A stretch of DNA of 60,266 nucleotides from an uncultured Clostridia bacterium (lineage in GTDB: Bacteria > Bacillota > Clostridia > Oscillospirales > CAG-272), in the NCBI GenBank assembly GCA_944392615.1, contig CALXXF010000011.1, positions 1-60,266 of the forward strand, in the 5' to 3' direction. The position numbers and the translations under genes are program-made. The number at the start of each line of letters is the position of its first letter. Position 1 is the first letter of the stretch. The notes under the pieces were generated by a model that was not told the origin of the DNA, ran no database searches, and was given only the letters and a program-made list of their open reading frames with translations. Shown piece after piece: positions 43,630 through 51,446 of this stretch.

Positions 43630-44244
43630 TCAGAAGTAAATACCGGCATCATCAAAGCGCCGTTTCTTAAAATAATACATCCGGTCCTCGTCGGTGACAG
43701 TTCGCAGTACCCTGCAGGGATTGCCGACTGCTATGACGCCGTCAGGTATATCCTTCGTAACGACGCTTCCGGAGCCTATAACAGTGTTGTCGCCTATCGT
43801 GACCCCCGGATTCACTACAGTTCCTGCCCCTATCCACACGTTGCTTCCTATCACCGTTGTCATGCCGTATTCATAGCCCATGACGCGCGGCTCCGGGTGT
43901 ACCGGATGCCCTGCCGCGGCGATTATCACCCCCGCGGCGAGCATTGTGTTGTTTCCGATGATGATTTTCCCGCAGTCCACCATAACGCAGTTGTAGCTTG
44001 CGAAAAAATTGTCTCCTATTTCTATATTTGAGCCGTAGTCACAATAAAATGGAAGAAAAATCTCGATGTTTTTTCCGGCCTTTCCGAACAGCTTGCGGAT
44101 AAGCCGGTCCGCCTTCTCTGAATCCTCAGGGTCGCAGCTGTTCAGCTCTCTCAAAAGCTTTTTACATTCCAGCCTCTTTTCCGGCAAGTCGTCCTTCCAC
44201 GCCATATAAGGAAGTCCTGATAGCATTTTTTCTCTTTCAGTCAC
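43630..44244 (-). CDS. Maltose/galactoside O-acetyltransferase-type enzyme
   Basis: GTG at 44244 is favoured because GGGGGTGA lies just upstream; the frame is open to 44268. The N-terminal helical part reads EREKMLSGLPYMAW, as in Maa/LacA enzymes. The left-handed beta-helix follows: FYCDYGSNIEIGDNFFASYN, ITI-type turns, the catalytic His in AAAGHPVHPEPR, GSNVWIGAGTVVNPGVTIGD and VVTKDIPDGVIAVGNPCRVLR. It acetylates the 6-OH of sugars using acetyl-CoA, usually for detoxification. At 204 residues it is the usual size. Confidence 0.92.
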   Translation of the reverse strand: MTEREKMLSGLPYMAWKDDLPEKRLECKKLLRELNSCDPEDSEKADRLIRKLFGKAGKNIEIFLPFYCDYGSNIEIGDNFFASYNCVMVDCGKIIIGNNTMLAAGVIIAAAGHPVHPEPRVMGYEYGMTTVIGSNVWIGAGTVVNPGVTIGDNTVIGSGSVVTKDIPDGVIAVGNPCRVLRTVTDEDRMYYFKKRRFDDAGIYF

Positions 44245-44268
44245 TTCATCACCCCCAGTGTGCAGCAT

Positions 44269-44727
44269 CCTGTAATCTTAAAAACGAGCCCCGTATCCCG
44301 TGTTTGCGGCATTTGTTGGCAGCACGTGCCCTCACCCGGTACAGAGCCGGCGCCTCACGATAATATAGCTTGATTTCCTGAAAATCGGACAGGCCGGCAA
44401 GACCATAAAAGGCTCGCAAAAAAACCGCCGGTCCGCATTATCCGTATTTATTCCCTGTTTTGGGTAAACTGTTATTTTCATAAAACCTGTGAATAAGCCC
44501 CTTTATCAAGGTTATACCATACAACTGCGGCATTGTAAAGGAAATTAATCACCTTTTACCGGCATATATGTGTCCGGTGTAACGCCGTATTGCCCGGATC
44601 TTCAGGAAGATATCAGTCCGCATCATTCCGTCACCCGGAGTACAAGCCTGAAGGCGGGGCAAAAAATCAAAGAAGCCCTATTGCTCTTGCGGTCCGGTGC
44701 GTCTTTCTTGTCATGCGAGCCGGATTT
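44269..44727. other. Gene-free spacer with a promoter
   Basis: The spacer is 460 bp between the acetyltransferase start and the helicase stop. Apart from the promoter at 44511-44539 I see no gene. Confidence 0.5.
44511..44539 (-). promoter_or_regulatory. Candidate promoter for the acetyltransferase
   Basis: On the minus strand, TTTACA (44534-44539), a 17-bp spacer and TATAAC (44511-44516), about 265 bp upstream of the GTG at 44244. Confidence 0.45.
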
Positions 44728-47700
44728 TTATTTTGAAGCGTTTTCTGTGTTGGGGTAAAGCAGCCTGTCAAGAGCTTCAAACGCTTCAAGCATGCAGTCC
44801 TCTTTTGTTTTACACGAACGATCGTTGAAAATCCTGTCTATAGAAAAGCTCCAGCGGCTGCCGTCCTTTGACTTACACAGGATTATCACGTGCTCTTTTA
44901 TCTTCAGATAGCTGTTTCCGTTACGTGATGTCCTCCATTTGCGATTGAGAAAGCTCTCCCTTCTCGCCTGCTTGTTTTTAAAATCGCGTTCTCTTTTTCT
45001 TGCTCTATCGGGAGCACCCTCCATCCTTCCGGCACATACGCACCCGGCGCCGACTGAATGTGGAAAAGCAGGATGAATCATAGTGTGAACATACCTGATT
45101 ATCTGGCGGCCGCACATACCGCAAATGCCGCTCGGCTCACCCAGATCGGTGACGCCTACGCAGATCCAACCGCTTGAAGGCACATCTTCCCTATCCCAGA
45201 GATTTTCTTTTTCGCTTTCGGCGGGAAAATCTCCTGAAGCCGCCGAACTCATCCGGCGCTTGCCGCTTGTCTTGTTTTTATCAAGCTTCTTTTGTGACGC
45301 TTTGCAGATTTCTGAAGCCTTCGTAAAAGACGCAGAGCCGTCTGTGCTGTTTTCAAATTGCCCCGGTGCTTCTGCGACCTGTCCCGGCGCTTCTGCGACC
45401 TGTCCCGGCGCTTCTGCGATCTGTCCCGGTGCTTCTGCGGCATACCCCGGCGCTTCTGCGATCTGCCCCGGCGCTTCTGCGACCTGTCCCGATGCTTCTG
45501 CGACCTGTCCCGGCGCTTCTGCGATCTGTCCCGGCGCTTGCCGCTTGTCTGCTATTTCCAGAGAGCTGGCGGCATTTCCCTTTTCTTCAACAGTGAAGTT
45601 TTCCGCGCAGGCGCCACGACAACGCCCGGCTTCCTGAAGGGTGGGACTTTTGTCCTGAAAGGCCGCCTCAGGCACAGGACCGGCGCCCGGCATAGCATCG
45701 GCGGGTACCGCTCCGGAAGACGGTATCCCAGAGTATGCTCCATCAACCGGAAACCGCCCGAAAGATGAAACCTCAGATGAAGACTGCCCGCTTGTCTCCA
45801 TGGTGCAGATGTCAGATGTTCCGGACACATCTTGCGGGGCATTCAAACAACCGGCTGTAAATGAGCTGCGCTTGCGCTGAAAAAAATCTGCAGAAATATC
45901 CCTGATACTGCCGAGCGCGTCAAATCTGACGCGGTATACCTTCCGGTTTATTCCGTATCCGACTATCACTCCGTTTCCGAAGACGTGGTGGGTTACGCTG
46001 TCCCCAATACCGAGCTCTGCCCCCTGCCTGCCGTGTTCTTGTTCGTCGCCAGATGCGATGCGCCCGCTCTCCTTTTGCAGTTCGTCCGGAACGACTCCAA
46101 TGCAGACATAATTCTGAGCTCCCATCTCTCTTAAAAATCTTGAAGGCAGCTTCTGTCTGCCGTTCGGAGCAATACCCTCAGAATCGAACAGAAACAAGCG
46201 CATCTCAGCGCGCGTGATAGCCACATAGCAGAGGCGGCGTTCTTCCTCAAGACCGAGTTGTTTGCGGTCCTCGATCGTCTTTGAGGACGGAAAGATCCCT
46301 TCCGAAAAGCCCACTACAAATACGTTCGGAAACTCCAATCCCTTTGCCGCGTGTATAGTCATGAGCTTGACCGTATCGTTTTCTTTTTCGTCGTCATCCT
46401 CAGACTGAAGGGAAATCTGGTTTATAAATTCCGGCAAGGTCACCGCCTCGCCGTAGCTTTTCTCATATTCCACAGCGATGCGCTTGAACTCGGCAAGGTT
46501 GTCAAAACGCTCCATGTCCCCAAGCTCGCGTATGTATGTTTCATAGCCTGTCTGCCCGCACACATCACTCACCGTTTCAGCCAGAGGAACCGTATGATAA
46601 CAGGCCCGCAGCCTGTCTATGAGCTCCACGAAATCCTCCGCTCTGCTGTTTCTGAAAACGGGATCAGATACATTTTCCTTCAGCGTCTGAAAAAGGGTGC
46701 CTTCTTTCTGAAGGGCAGCAAGACGCTGCATTTTTGTCCTTCCGAACCGGCGGCGGGGCTTGTTTATGATTCGTTTGAACGAGCTGTCATCGTCGAATAC
46801 AATAAGCTTAAGATATGCCATGATATCCTGGATTTCCATGCGCTGATAGAATTTTACACCGCCGAATATCTCATAGGGTATCCCCTCTTCTGTAAATTTC
46901 TTTTCAATGACACGGGACAGAAATCCCGAACGGTAGAGCACCGCAAAATCAGCGTATCTGCACCCGGATGTCCTGCGCAGCTCTCTGATATTTTCCGCAA
47001 TCCTTTCGGATTCCTCAAAATCGCTTTTGCTGTGATAGTACATAACTGACGGACCGTCACCTGATTTTGTGAAAAGGTCCTTCTTCAGCCTGAACTGATT
47101 TTTATCTATTAGGGTGTTGGCGCATTTGAGTATCTGGGGCGTGGAACGGTAATTCTGATTCAAAAAGATGGTTTTGCATGGCACATGATGTTTGTCAAAA
47201 TCAACGAGAAGCTTCACGTCTGAGCCCCGCCATTCGTAGATATTCTGATCCGGGTCCCCTACGATCATCAGATTCCTGTATTTTTCCGACAGCTTGTCTA
47301 TCAGCTCCATTTCAACAGACGAGCTGTCCTGAAATTCGTCCACCTGAATGTAATTGAGCCGGTCCTGCCACTTTCCCAGCACATCGGGACAGCGGTCGAA
47401 AATATCAAGAGTGAAATAGATGAGGTCGCTGAAATCCATGGCGTATATCTGTTTTTGGTGTTGCAGATATTCCTCAACGATCCTGTCATCAAGAGTATTT
47501 ATTTCATCCAGCACCTGGCATTTGACCGTAGCTCTCATTTTTGCGACATATACACGTGAGGCCTTCTTCTGAGCGATCTGTTTCAGCACCTTTTCAAACC
47601 CTGCATGATCGAGCTTCAACTCAAATTTCTGATAGATATCCGCAAGAATATCTTTTTGGGCTGACTTGTCGATGATCTGAAAATCCTGCGGATAGAAGAT

Positions 47701-48003
47701 CTTGCCTACATCCTCCCGCAATACACGGACGCAGAATCCGTGATATGTGCAGATGAGCGACGTGTCGTACTGTTCCCCTATGATGGCGCGTATGCGCCGC
47801 TTCATTTCACCTGCTGCCTTGTTTGTAAACGTGACACACAGAATATTTGCGGGGTCGATACCGTATTCCCTGACCAGGTATGCATACCTGCTCACCAGCA
47901 GCTTGGTTTTTCCGCTGCCGGCTCCTGCAATCACCCGCAGATATCCTTCCGTACATGCTACTGCTTCTCTCTGCCTGTCATTGAGAGCGGTAAAATATTC
48001 CAT
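44728..48003 (-). CDS. PcrA/UvrD-like helicase with repeat linker and Cys-rich tail (1091 aa)
   Basis: ATG at 48003 follows GGAGGTG. Helicase motifs are complete: LNDRQREAV (Q motif), VIAGAGSGKT (I), VTFTNKAAGEM (Ia), VDEFQDSS (II), VGDPDQNIYEWRGSD (III), LNQNYRST (IV), MTIHAAKGLEF (V) and RRLCYVAITRAE (VI). A PcrA-type C-terminal beta domain (VTHHVFGNGVIVGYGINRKV) follows at about 700. Then come a long disordered region, nine AEAPGQ[IV] heptads (about 823-881), and a last domain (about 955-1091) with CGMCGRQ, a His and CVCAGRM spaced like a zinc site, plus a basic helix. The core unwinds DNA in repair and conflict resolution; the tail is unusual and may target DNA or a partner. Confidence 0.88.
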   Translation of the reverse strand: MEYFTALNDRQREAVACTEGYLRVIAGAGSGKTKLLVSRYAYLVREYGIDPANILCVTFTNKAAGEMKRRIRAIIGEQYDTSLICTYHGFCVRVLREDVGKIFYPQDFQIIDKSAQKDILADIYQKFELKLDHAGFEKVLKQIAQKKASRVYVAKMRATVKCQVLDEINTLDDRIVEEYLQHQKQIYAMDFSDLIYFTLDIFDRCPDVLGKWQDRLNYIQVDEFQDSSSVEMELIDKLSEKYRNLMIVGDPDQNIYEWRGSDVKLLVDFDKHHVPCKTIFLNQNYRSTPQILKCANTLIDKNQFRLKKDLFTKSGDGPSVMYYHSKSDFEESERIAENIRELRRTSGCRYADFAVLYRSGFLSRVIEKKFTEEGIPYEIFGGVKFYQRMEIQDIMAYLKLIVFDDDSSFKRIINKPRRRFGRTKMQRLAALQKEGTLFQTLKENVSDPVFRNSRAEDFVELIDRLRACYHTVPLAETVSDVCGQTGYETYIRELGDMERFDNLAEFKRIAVEYEKSYGEAVTLPEFINQISLQSEDDDEKENDTVKLMTIHAAKGLEFPNVFVVGFSEGIFPSSKTIEDRKQLGLEEERRLCYVAITRAEMRLFLFDSEGIAPNGRQKLPSRFLREMGAQNYVCIGVVPDELQKESGRIASGDEQEHGRQGAELGIGDSVTHHVFGNGVIVGYGINRKVYRVRFDALGSIRDISADFFQRKRSSFTAGCLNAPQDVSGTSDICTMETSGQSSSEVSSFGRFPVDGAYSGIPSSGAVPADAMPGAGPVPEAAFQDKSPTLQEAGRCRGACAENFTVEEKGNAASSLEIADKRQAPGQIAEAPGQVAEASGQVAEAPGQIAEAPGYAAEAPGQIAEAPGQVAEAPGQVAEAPGQFENSTDGSASFTKASEICKASQKKLDKNKTSGKRRMSSAASGDFPAESEKENLWDREDVPSSGWICVGVTDLGEPSGICGMCGRQIIRYVHTMIHPAFPHSVGAGCVCAGRMEGAPDRARKRERDFKNKQARRESFLNRKWRTSRNGNSYLKIKEHVIILCKSKDGSRWSFSIDRIFNDRSCKTKEDCMLEAFEALDRLLYPNTENASK
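45358..45540. repeat. 21-bp in-frame tandem array (about x9)
   Basis: Units of GCTTCTGCGACCTGTCCCGG plus one base encode seven-residue AEAPGQV repeats in the helicase linker. Variants encode AEASGQV and AEAPGYA. Confidence 0.9.
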
Positions 48004-48195
48004 AATGTCACCTCCGGACATGTACTTCAAGTTGAGTATAGCACATTTGTTCTCCCTTTGCAATCAAATCATAAACATTTTGAATGTTGTGTTGAAACCC
48101 GCCGAAAACGTATGATTACAGCAAAAAATATGATTTACACGGCTGTAAAACAGCGACCAAAGCGACCGGCGCGTTTTTTGTTGACCGCACACCAC

Positions 48196-48388
48196 GCCGA
48201 CCGCACACCACATCCGCCGTCCACACGCACACCACGCCCCGCCGACCGCACACACACCACGCCCCGCCGACCGCACACACACCACGCCCCGCCGTCCGCA
48301 CACCACGCCCCGCCGTCCGCACACCACGCCCCGCCGTCCGCACACCACGCCCCGCCGTCCACACACCACGCCCCGCCGTCCACACGCT
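48196..48388. repeat. 21-bp tandem array (about x9) upstream of the helicase
   Basis: Units of ACCACGCCCCGCCGTCCGCA plus one base (some 23 bp) lie about 190-385 bp before the helicase start. Open frames in several phases (RGVVCGRRGV, PPSAHHA) are artefacts. Confidence 0.9.
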
Positions 48389-48538
48389 CTGTGCTGCTTT
48401 ATCTACCGTGAATTCAACAATATCAGAAAAGATAAGAAAAAGTGAAAGACAGGCAACAGACGCGCAGGGCTTCGGCCAATCCCGCATGAAAATACTGCCT
48501 GCACCAAAATTAACATGCAAGGCAGGGCTAAGAAATAT

Positions 48539-48574
48539 AAAAGCAAGACCCTCCTCCCGGAAGGTCTTGCTTTT
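48539..48574 (-). terminator. Terminator of the small membrane protein gene
   Basis: AAAAGCAAGACC and GGTCTTGCTTTT form a 12-bp stem with a GC-rich loop, followed on the minus strand by TATATTTCTT. Confidence 0.8.
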
Positions 48575-48614
48575 GCTGATGTACTGTAATTGTGATTTTG
48601 TGCCAAAGTTCTGT

Positions 48615-48989
48615 TCATTCGCCCTTCTGCGCGTCCGAAGGCTGAGCCGCTCCGGCACTCTGGCTTAAAAATGAGCGGACCGCAAATATTGCGAAAACTA
48701 CTATTTTGGCTATTGACGAGATCTTGTTCATAATGTCGCAGACAGTGTAGGCATCGGACATATAATATCCGTCAAACATACCGCCTATACTGCTGTAGAT
48801 CGACAAAAACATCGATATCGCCGTAAAAATAACCGTGATTATAAAAGCCTGTTTTGCAGTTTTTTTCAGCTCCTCATCTTCAGACTTTACGACCGCATAT
48901 CCTCCGACGACTGCAAACGCAATTATGCTGAGATAGGCGCTCACCCATATAAACAGGGATTTCCATCTTGTTGTCCAACCCTCTTTCAT
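48615..48989 (-). CDS. Small three-helix membrane protein (124 aa)
   Basis: I do not recognise a specific family. AAGGAGG precedes the ATG. Hydrophobic segments lie at about 12-33 (WVSAYLSIIAFAVVGGYAV), 48-66 (IITVIFTAISMFLSIY) and 86-105 (SSIAKIVVFAIFAVRSF). A Glu/Lys loop separates the first two, and the tail is polar (AGAAQPSDAQKGE). It is a monocistronic gene with a good terminator. No substrate or partner can be inferred. Confidence 0.75.
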   Translation of the reverse strand: MKEGWTTRWKSLFIWVSAYLSIIAFAVVGGYAVVKSEDEELKKTAKQAFIITVIFTAISMFLSIYSSIGGMFDGYYMSDAYTVCDIMNKISSIAKIVVFAIFAVRSFLSQSAGAAQPSDAQKGE

Positions 48990-49374
48990 AAAACAGCCTC
49001 CTTGTGTAAATTAAAAATTTATGTGTCTTCCTGTCCGTGCCGTCCGGACTCGCAGGTAAAAAAGCATCTGATGCATTCCGCCGGTTTACGCGGCATATAA
49101 AGGCAGTGCCCTTGCCCGAAGTCTTACGAACACGGTTTTACAAACCAATTATAACCGTTAATCCCCACGGAGTCAATAGCGCGCAGGCAAAAACCTCTGC
49201 TTGCTTTCCGCCGCATACGAGTATTATAACAGCATATCATACGTGTAGCGGCGCCCCGACGCCATGGCTCAGAATAAGCAGAAAAGACCGGCAGATATAT
49301 CGTTTCCTTAAGAAAAGACGTCCTTTTCTGAGGCCGTCTTTTGTTATGTGTCCGACCGGGTTCTGTCCTTCCGG

Positions 49375-49617
49375 TCATTTGATTTCCTGCTCCAGATTTT
49401 CAAACACGGACGACGAAAAAAAATCGACAATGGATATTTCCAGTCCGTCGCATATTTTCTTTACCGTCGCTACTGTAGTGCTGTTGTTGCGACCGCTGAT
49501 TATATTGTTGATGGTAGACTGCGTGATGCCGCTGATGGTGCTCAGCCTGTTGACCGTGATACCGCGCCCGGCGCACAGCTCCAAAATACGCTCCCTTACC
49601 GCCTCTCCTATATTCAC
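49375..49617 (-). CDS. XRE-family repressor (80 aa)
   Basis: The GTG start at 49617 lies about 9 nt after TTGGAGCG. The protein is little more than a Cro/CI helix-turn-helix: AVRERILELCAGRGITVNRL, GITQSTINNIISGRNNSTTV, ATVKKICDGLEISIVDFFSS, with a short acidic tail. Widespread in Firmicutes as small autoregulators. Repeated TTTTGAGTTG elements overlap its promoter and the divergent promoter of the SLOG-type gene, so it probably controls both. Confidence 0.9.
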   Translation of the reverse strand: MNIGEAVRERILELCAGRGITVNRLSTISGITQSTINNIISGRNNSTTVATVKKICDGLEISIVDFFSSSVFENLEQEIK

Positions 49618-49671
49618 ATAATCGCTCCAATCAAAACATTGTAAAATTTCGTTGTAGAATTATATTAACTG

Positions 49672-49738
49672 TTTTGAGTTGAAAATATTACCTCTTTTGA
49701 GTTGATTTCCAAGATGCTTTATTATATAATTAACTCAA
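49672..49738. promoter_or_regulatory. Divergent overlapping promoters with shared repeats
   Basis: Minus-strand promoter: TTGGAA (49707-49712), 16 bp, TAATAT (49685-49690). Plus-strand promoter: TTGATT (49702-49707), 17 bp, TATAAT (49725-49730). TTTTGAGTTG occurs at 49672-49681 and 49695-49704 (23 bp apart), and an inverted AACTCAA at 49732-49738 sits after the plus-strand -10. These are likely operators of the XRE protein. Confidence 0.7.
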
Positions 49739-49973
49739 TATAGTTTACCAAGGACTCATATGTGCCAAAACATGTTCTGCCGGAACCGACTGCAAATTAT
49801 TCGGAAAAATATTCCCGGATAGTCAGCTGCACGCAATATATTGGGCAATGCCGCGCAGGTCCAACGGCTATTACAGGTCCAGACAAGCCCTGCCATATAT
49901 TGAACGCGCGTTTGCTTTACATTGATATGCTTGCCGGGCTTAAAATATATCTGCGATACTGATGGAGAAAGCA

Positions 49974-50314
49974 TGAAAATAGCGGTAGTAGGTTCAAGAG
50001 GATTCTCTGTGGACAATCTGGAAAAATATCTTCCCGAAGAGGTAAGTGAAATAGTATCGGGAGGAGCGAGGGGAATAGACGCCTGTGCGGGAGAATATGC
50101 GCGTGCAAAACGCATAAAGCTCACTGAATTTCTCCCCGAATATAAAAGATACGGCAGGGGAGCGCCTATAAAACGGAACATTGAGATAATCGATTATGCC
50201 GACGAGGTAATTGCTTTCTGGGACGGACAATAAAAAGTCACAAAAAACGTCATCGAGCAGTGCAGGAAGAAGAACAAAAAAGTCACAGTGATAAAATCAC
50301 CTGAAATCGGCTGA
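49974..50314 (+). pseudogene. SLOG/DprA-like Rossmann protein with in-frame stop
   Basis: ATG at 49974 (GGAGAAAG upstream) starts MKIAVVGSRGF; LEKYLPEEVSEIVSGGARGI, EFLPEYKRYGRGAPIKRN and IIDYADEVIAFWDG follow. This is a short SLOG family, related to DprA/LOG folds, that binds nucleotide-like ligands. After WDGQ a TAA (50231-50233) interrupts the frame, but the same frame continues with KVTKNVIEQCRKKNKKVTVI to the TGA at 50312, exactly where homologs have S-K-G-T-K-N-V-I. A single C-to-A change (TCA to TAA) explains the stop. The product would be an 86-residue truncation missing the last beta-alpha unit. It may be a recent inactivation or a sequencing error. Confidence 0.75.
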
Positions 50315-50768
50315 CAGGGTCGGAAGGATCGCAGTGCAAATACGCTCCCACCGCGGCGAGGTACAGCGCATCCCTGCCCTCCTGCCGGCGCAGGGGGCGA
50401 TTGTCAGCTGCTTTACTCCCAGCCTGACTTGCACTTAAAAACCTAACCATTCCTAACCAGATACATAAAGCGTTGGCCGCCCTGAAAAACGACATAACAT
50501 TTGACACAGGGTAAAATTCATGCTATTATTTATACATGATGTATACTTTATACATGATATTGGGAATATGTCAAATTTGATTTGTCTTGCTGCCTGCCTT
50601 GCCGAAAGCATGACTTTCAGAGCAGGCGAACAGACGCGATGTAAAAAATTACGCGTCATTTTCCGGAATTGAGATAAAATATTCATTAACTGCATAACGC
50701 CGGGCTTTTTCGGCTGTACGCAGGTGAGAAATGATCCCGGATCATAAATGGAGGCAGGATATATAAAA
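50315..50768. other. Gene-free spacer upstream of the two-component genes
   Basis: The spacer is 450 bp and contains the promoter and palindrome at 50501-50558. Minus-strand frames across it lack ribosome binding sites. Confidence 0.5.
50501..50558 (+). promoter_or_regulatory. Promoter with palindromic site upstream of the response regulator
   Basis: TTGACA (50501-50506), 17 bp, TATTAT (50524-50529). A perfect 15-bp palindrome TATACATGATGTATA (50531-50545) covers the expected start of transcription. TTTATACATGAT occurs twice with an 18-bp period (50529, 50547). Confidence 0.65.
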
Positions 50769-51446
50769 ATGACCGCAGTTACAAACAGAAAAATTCTGAT
50801 AATCGATGACGACGAGGAGCTTTCCCTGACAACGGCAAAATACTTCATCGAGCGCGGGAACGAGGTCGAGTGCGTCGGTCTTCTTTCAGATGCAGAAGAA
50901 GCGCTGGGACGTACCGGATTCGACGCAGTGCTCCTGGATCTGATACTGCCCGACGGCGAAGGCACGGATCTGTTCAAAAGGTGTCAGAGCCTTCCGCCCG
51001 TCATAGTAATGTCGGCTCTGTCGTCTGAGGAACACATGCTTGACAGCTTTGATGCCGGAGCTCTTGACTATATAATAAAGCCGTCGTCCCCCCGCCTGAT
51101 AGAGGCGCGCTTGTCACTGAGACTTCTGCCTGATGACAAAGGACGCATATGCATCTGCGGGCTTACCGCCGACGCAATAAGCAGAACGGCGGAATACGAT
51201 GGCAAACAGCTCAGTCTTACCGGAAGCGAGTTCAATATACTGTGGTATCTTATGAACCATGCCGGAGTGTATTTTGACGCCGTCACCCTATATGAAGAGG
51301 TCTGGCAGATGCCGAGTCTCAAGACCAATTCCATAAAATATCACATCTCCAATCTGCGAAGGAAAATAAAGGCTGCCTCCGACAAAGATCTCATCGTCAC
51401 AGAATTCGGAAAAGGCTATAAATTCATGACGGAGGCGTGGCGATGA
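50769..51446 (+). CDS. OmpR-family response regulator
   Basis: ATG at 50769 follows GGAGGCAGGA; the frame is open from 50748. The receiver domain (about 1-115) has the acidic pair IDDDEE, phospho-acceptor Asp in DAVLLDLILPDGEG, VIVMSALSSEE and the Lys in YIIKPSSP. The C-terminal winged helix (about 130-225) shows LTGSEFNILWYLMNHAG, TLYEEVWQ, NSIKYHISNLRRKI and the final GKGYKFM wing. It overlaps the sensor kinase gene by 4 nt, so the two form one operon. Target genes are unknown; the palindrome in its own promoter is a candidate. Confidence 0.92.
   Translation: MTAVTNRKILIIDDDEELSLTTAKYFIERGNEVECVGLLSDAEEALGRTGFDAVLLDLILPDGEGTDLFKRCQSLPPVIVMSALSSEEHMLDSFDAGALDYIIKPSSPRLIEARLSLRLLPDDKGRICICGLTADAISRTAEYDGKQLSLTGSEFNILWYLMNHAGVYFDAVTLYEEVWQMPSLKTNSIKYHISNLRRKIKAASDKDLIVTEFGKGYKFMTEAWR

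Noticed and set aside
46351..47049. 232-codon plus-strand frame opposite the helicase
   Set aside because: It lies entirely antisense to conserved helicase motifs and lacks a ribosome binding site.
48116..48658. 180-codon minus-strand frame through the 21-bp array upstream of the helicase
   Set aside because: Gly/Arg/Val repeat composition changes with phase, and the frame overlaps a terminator and the end of a real gene.
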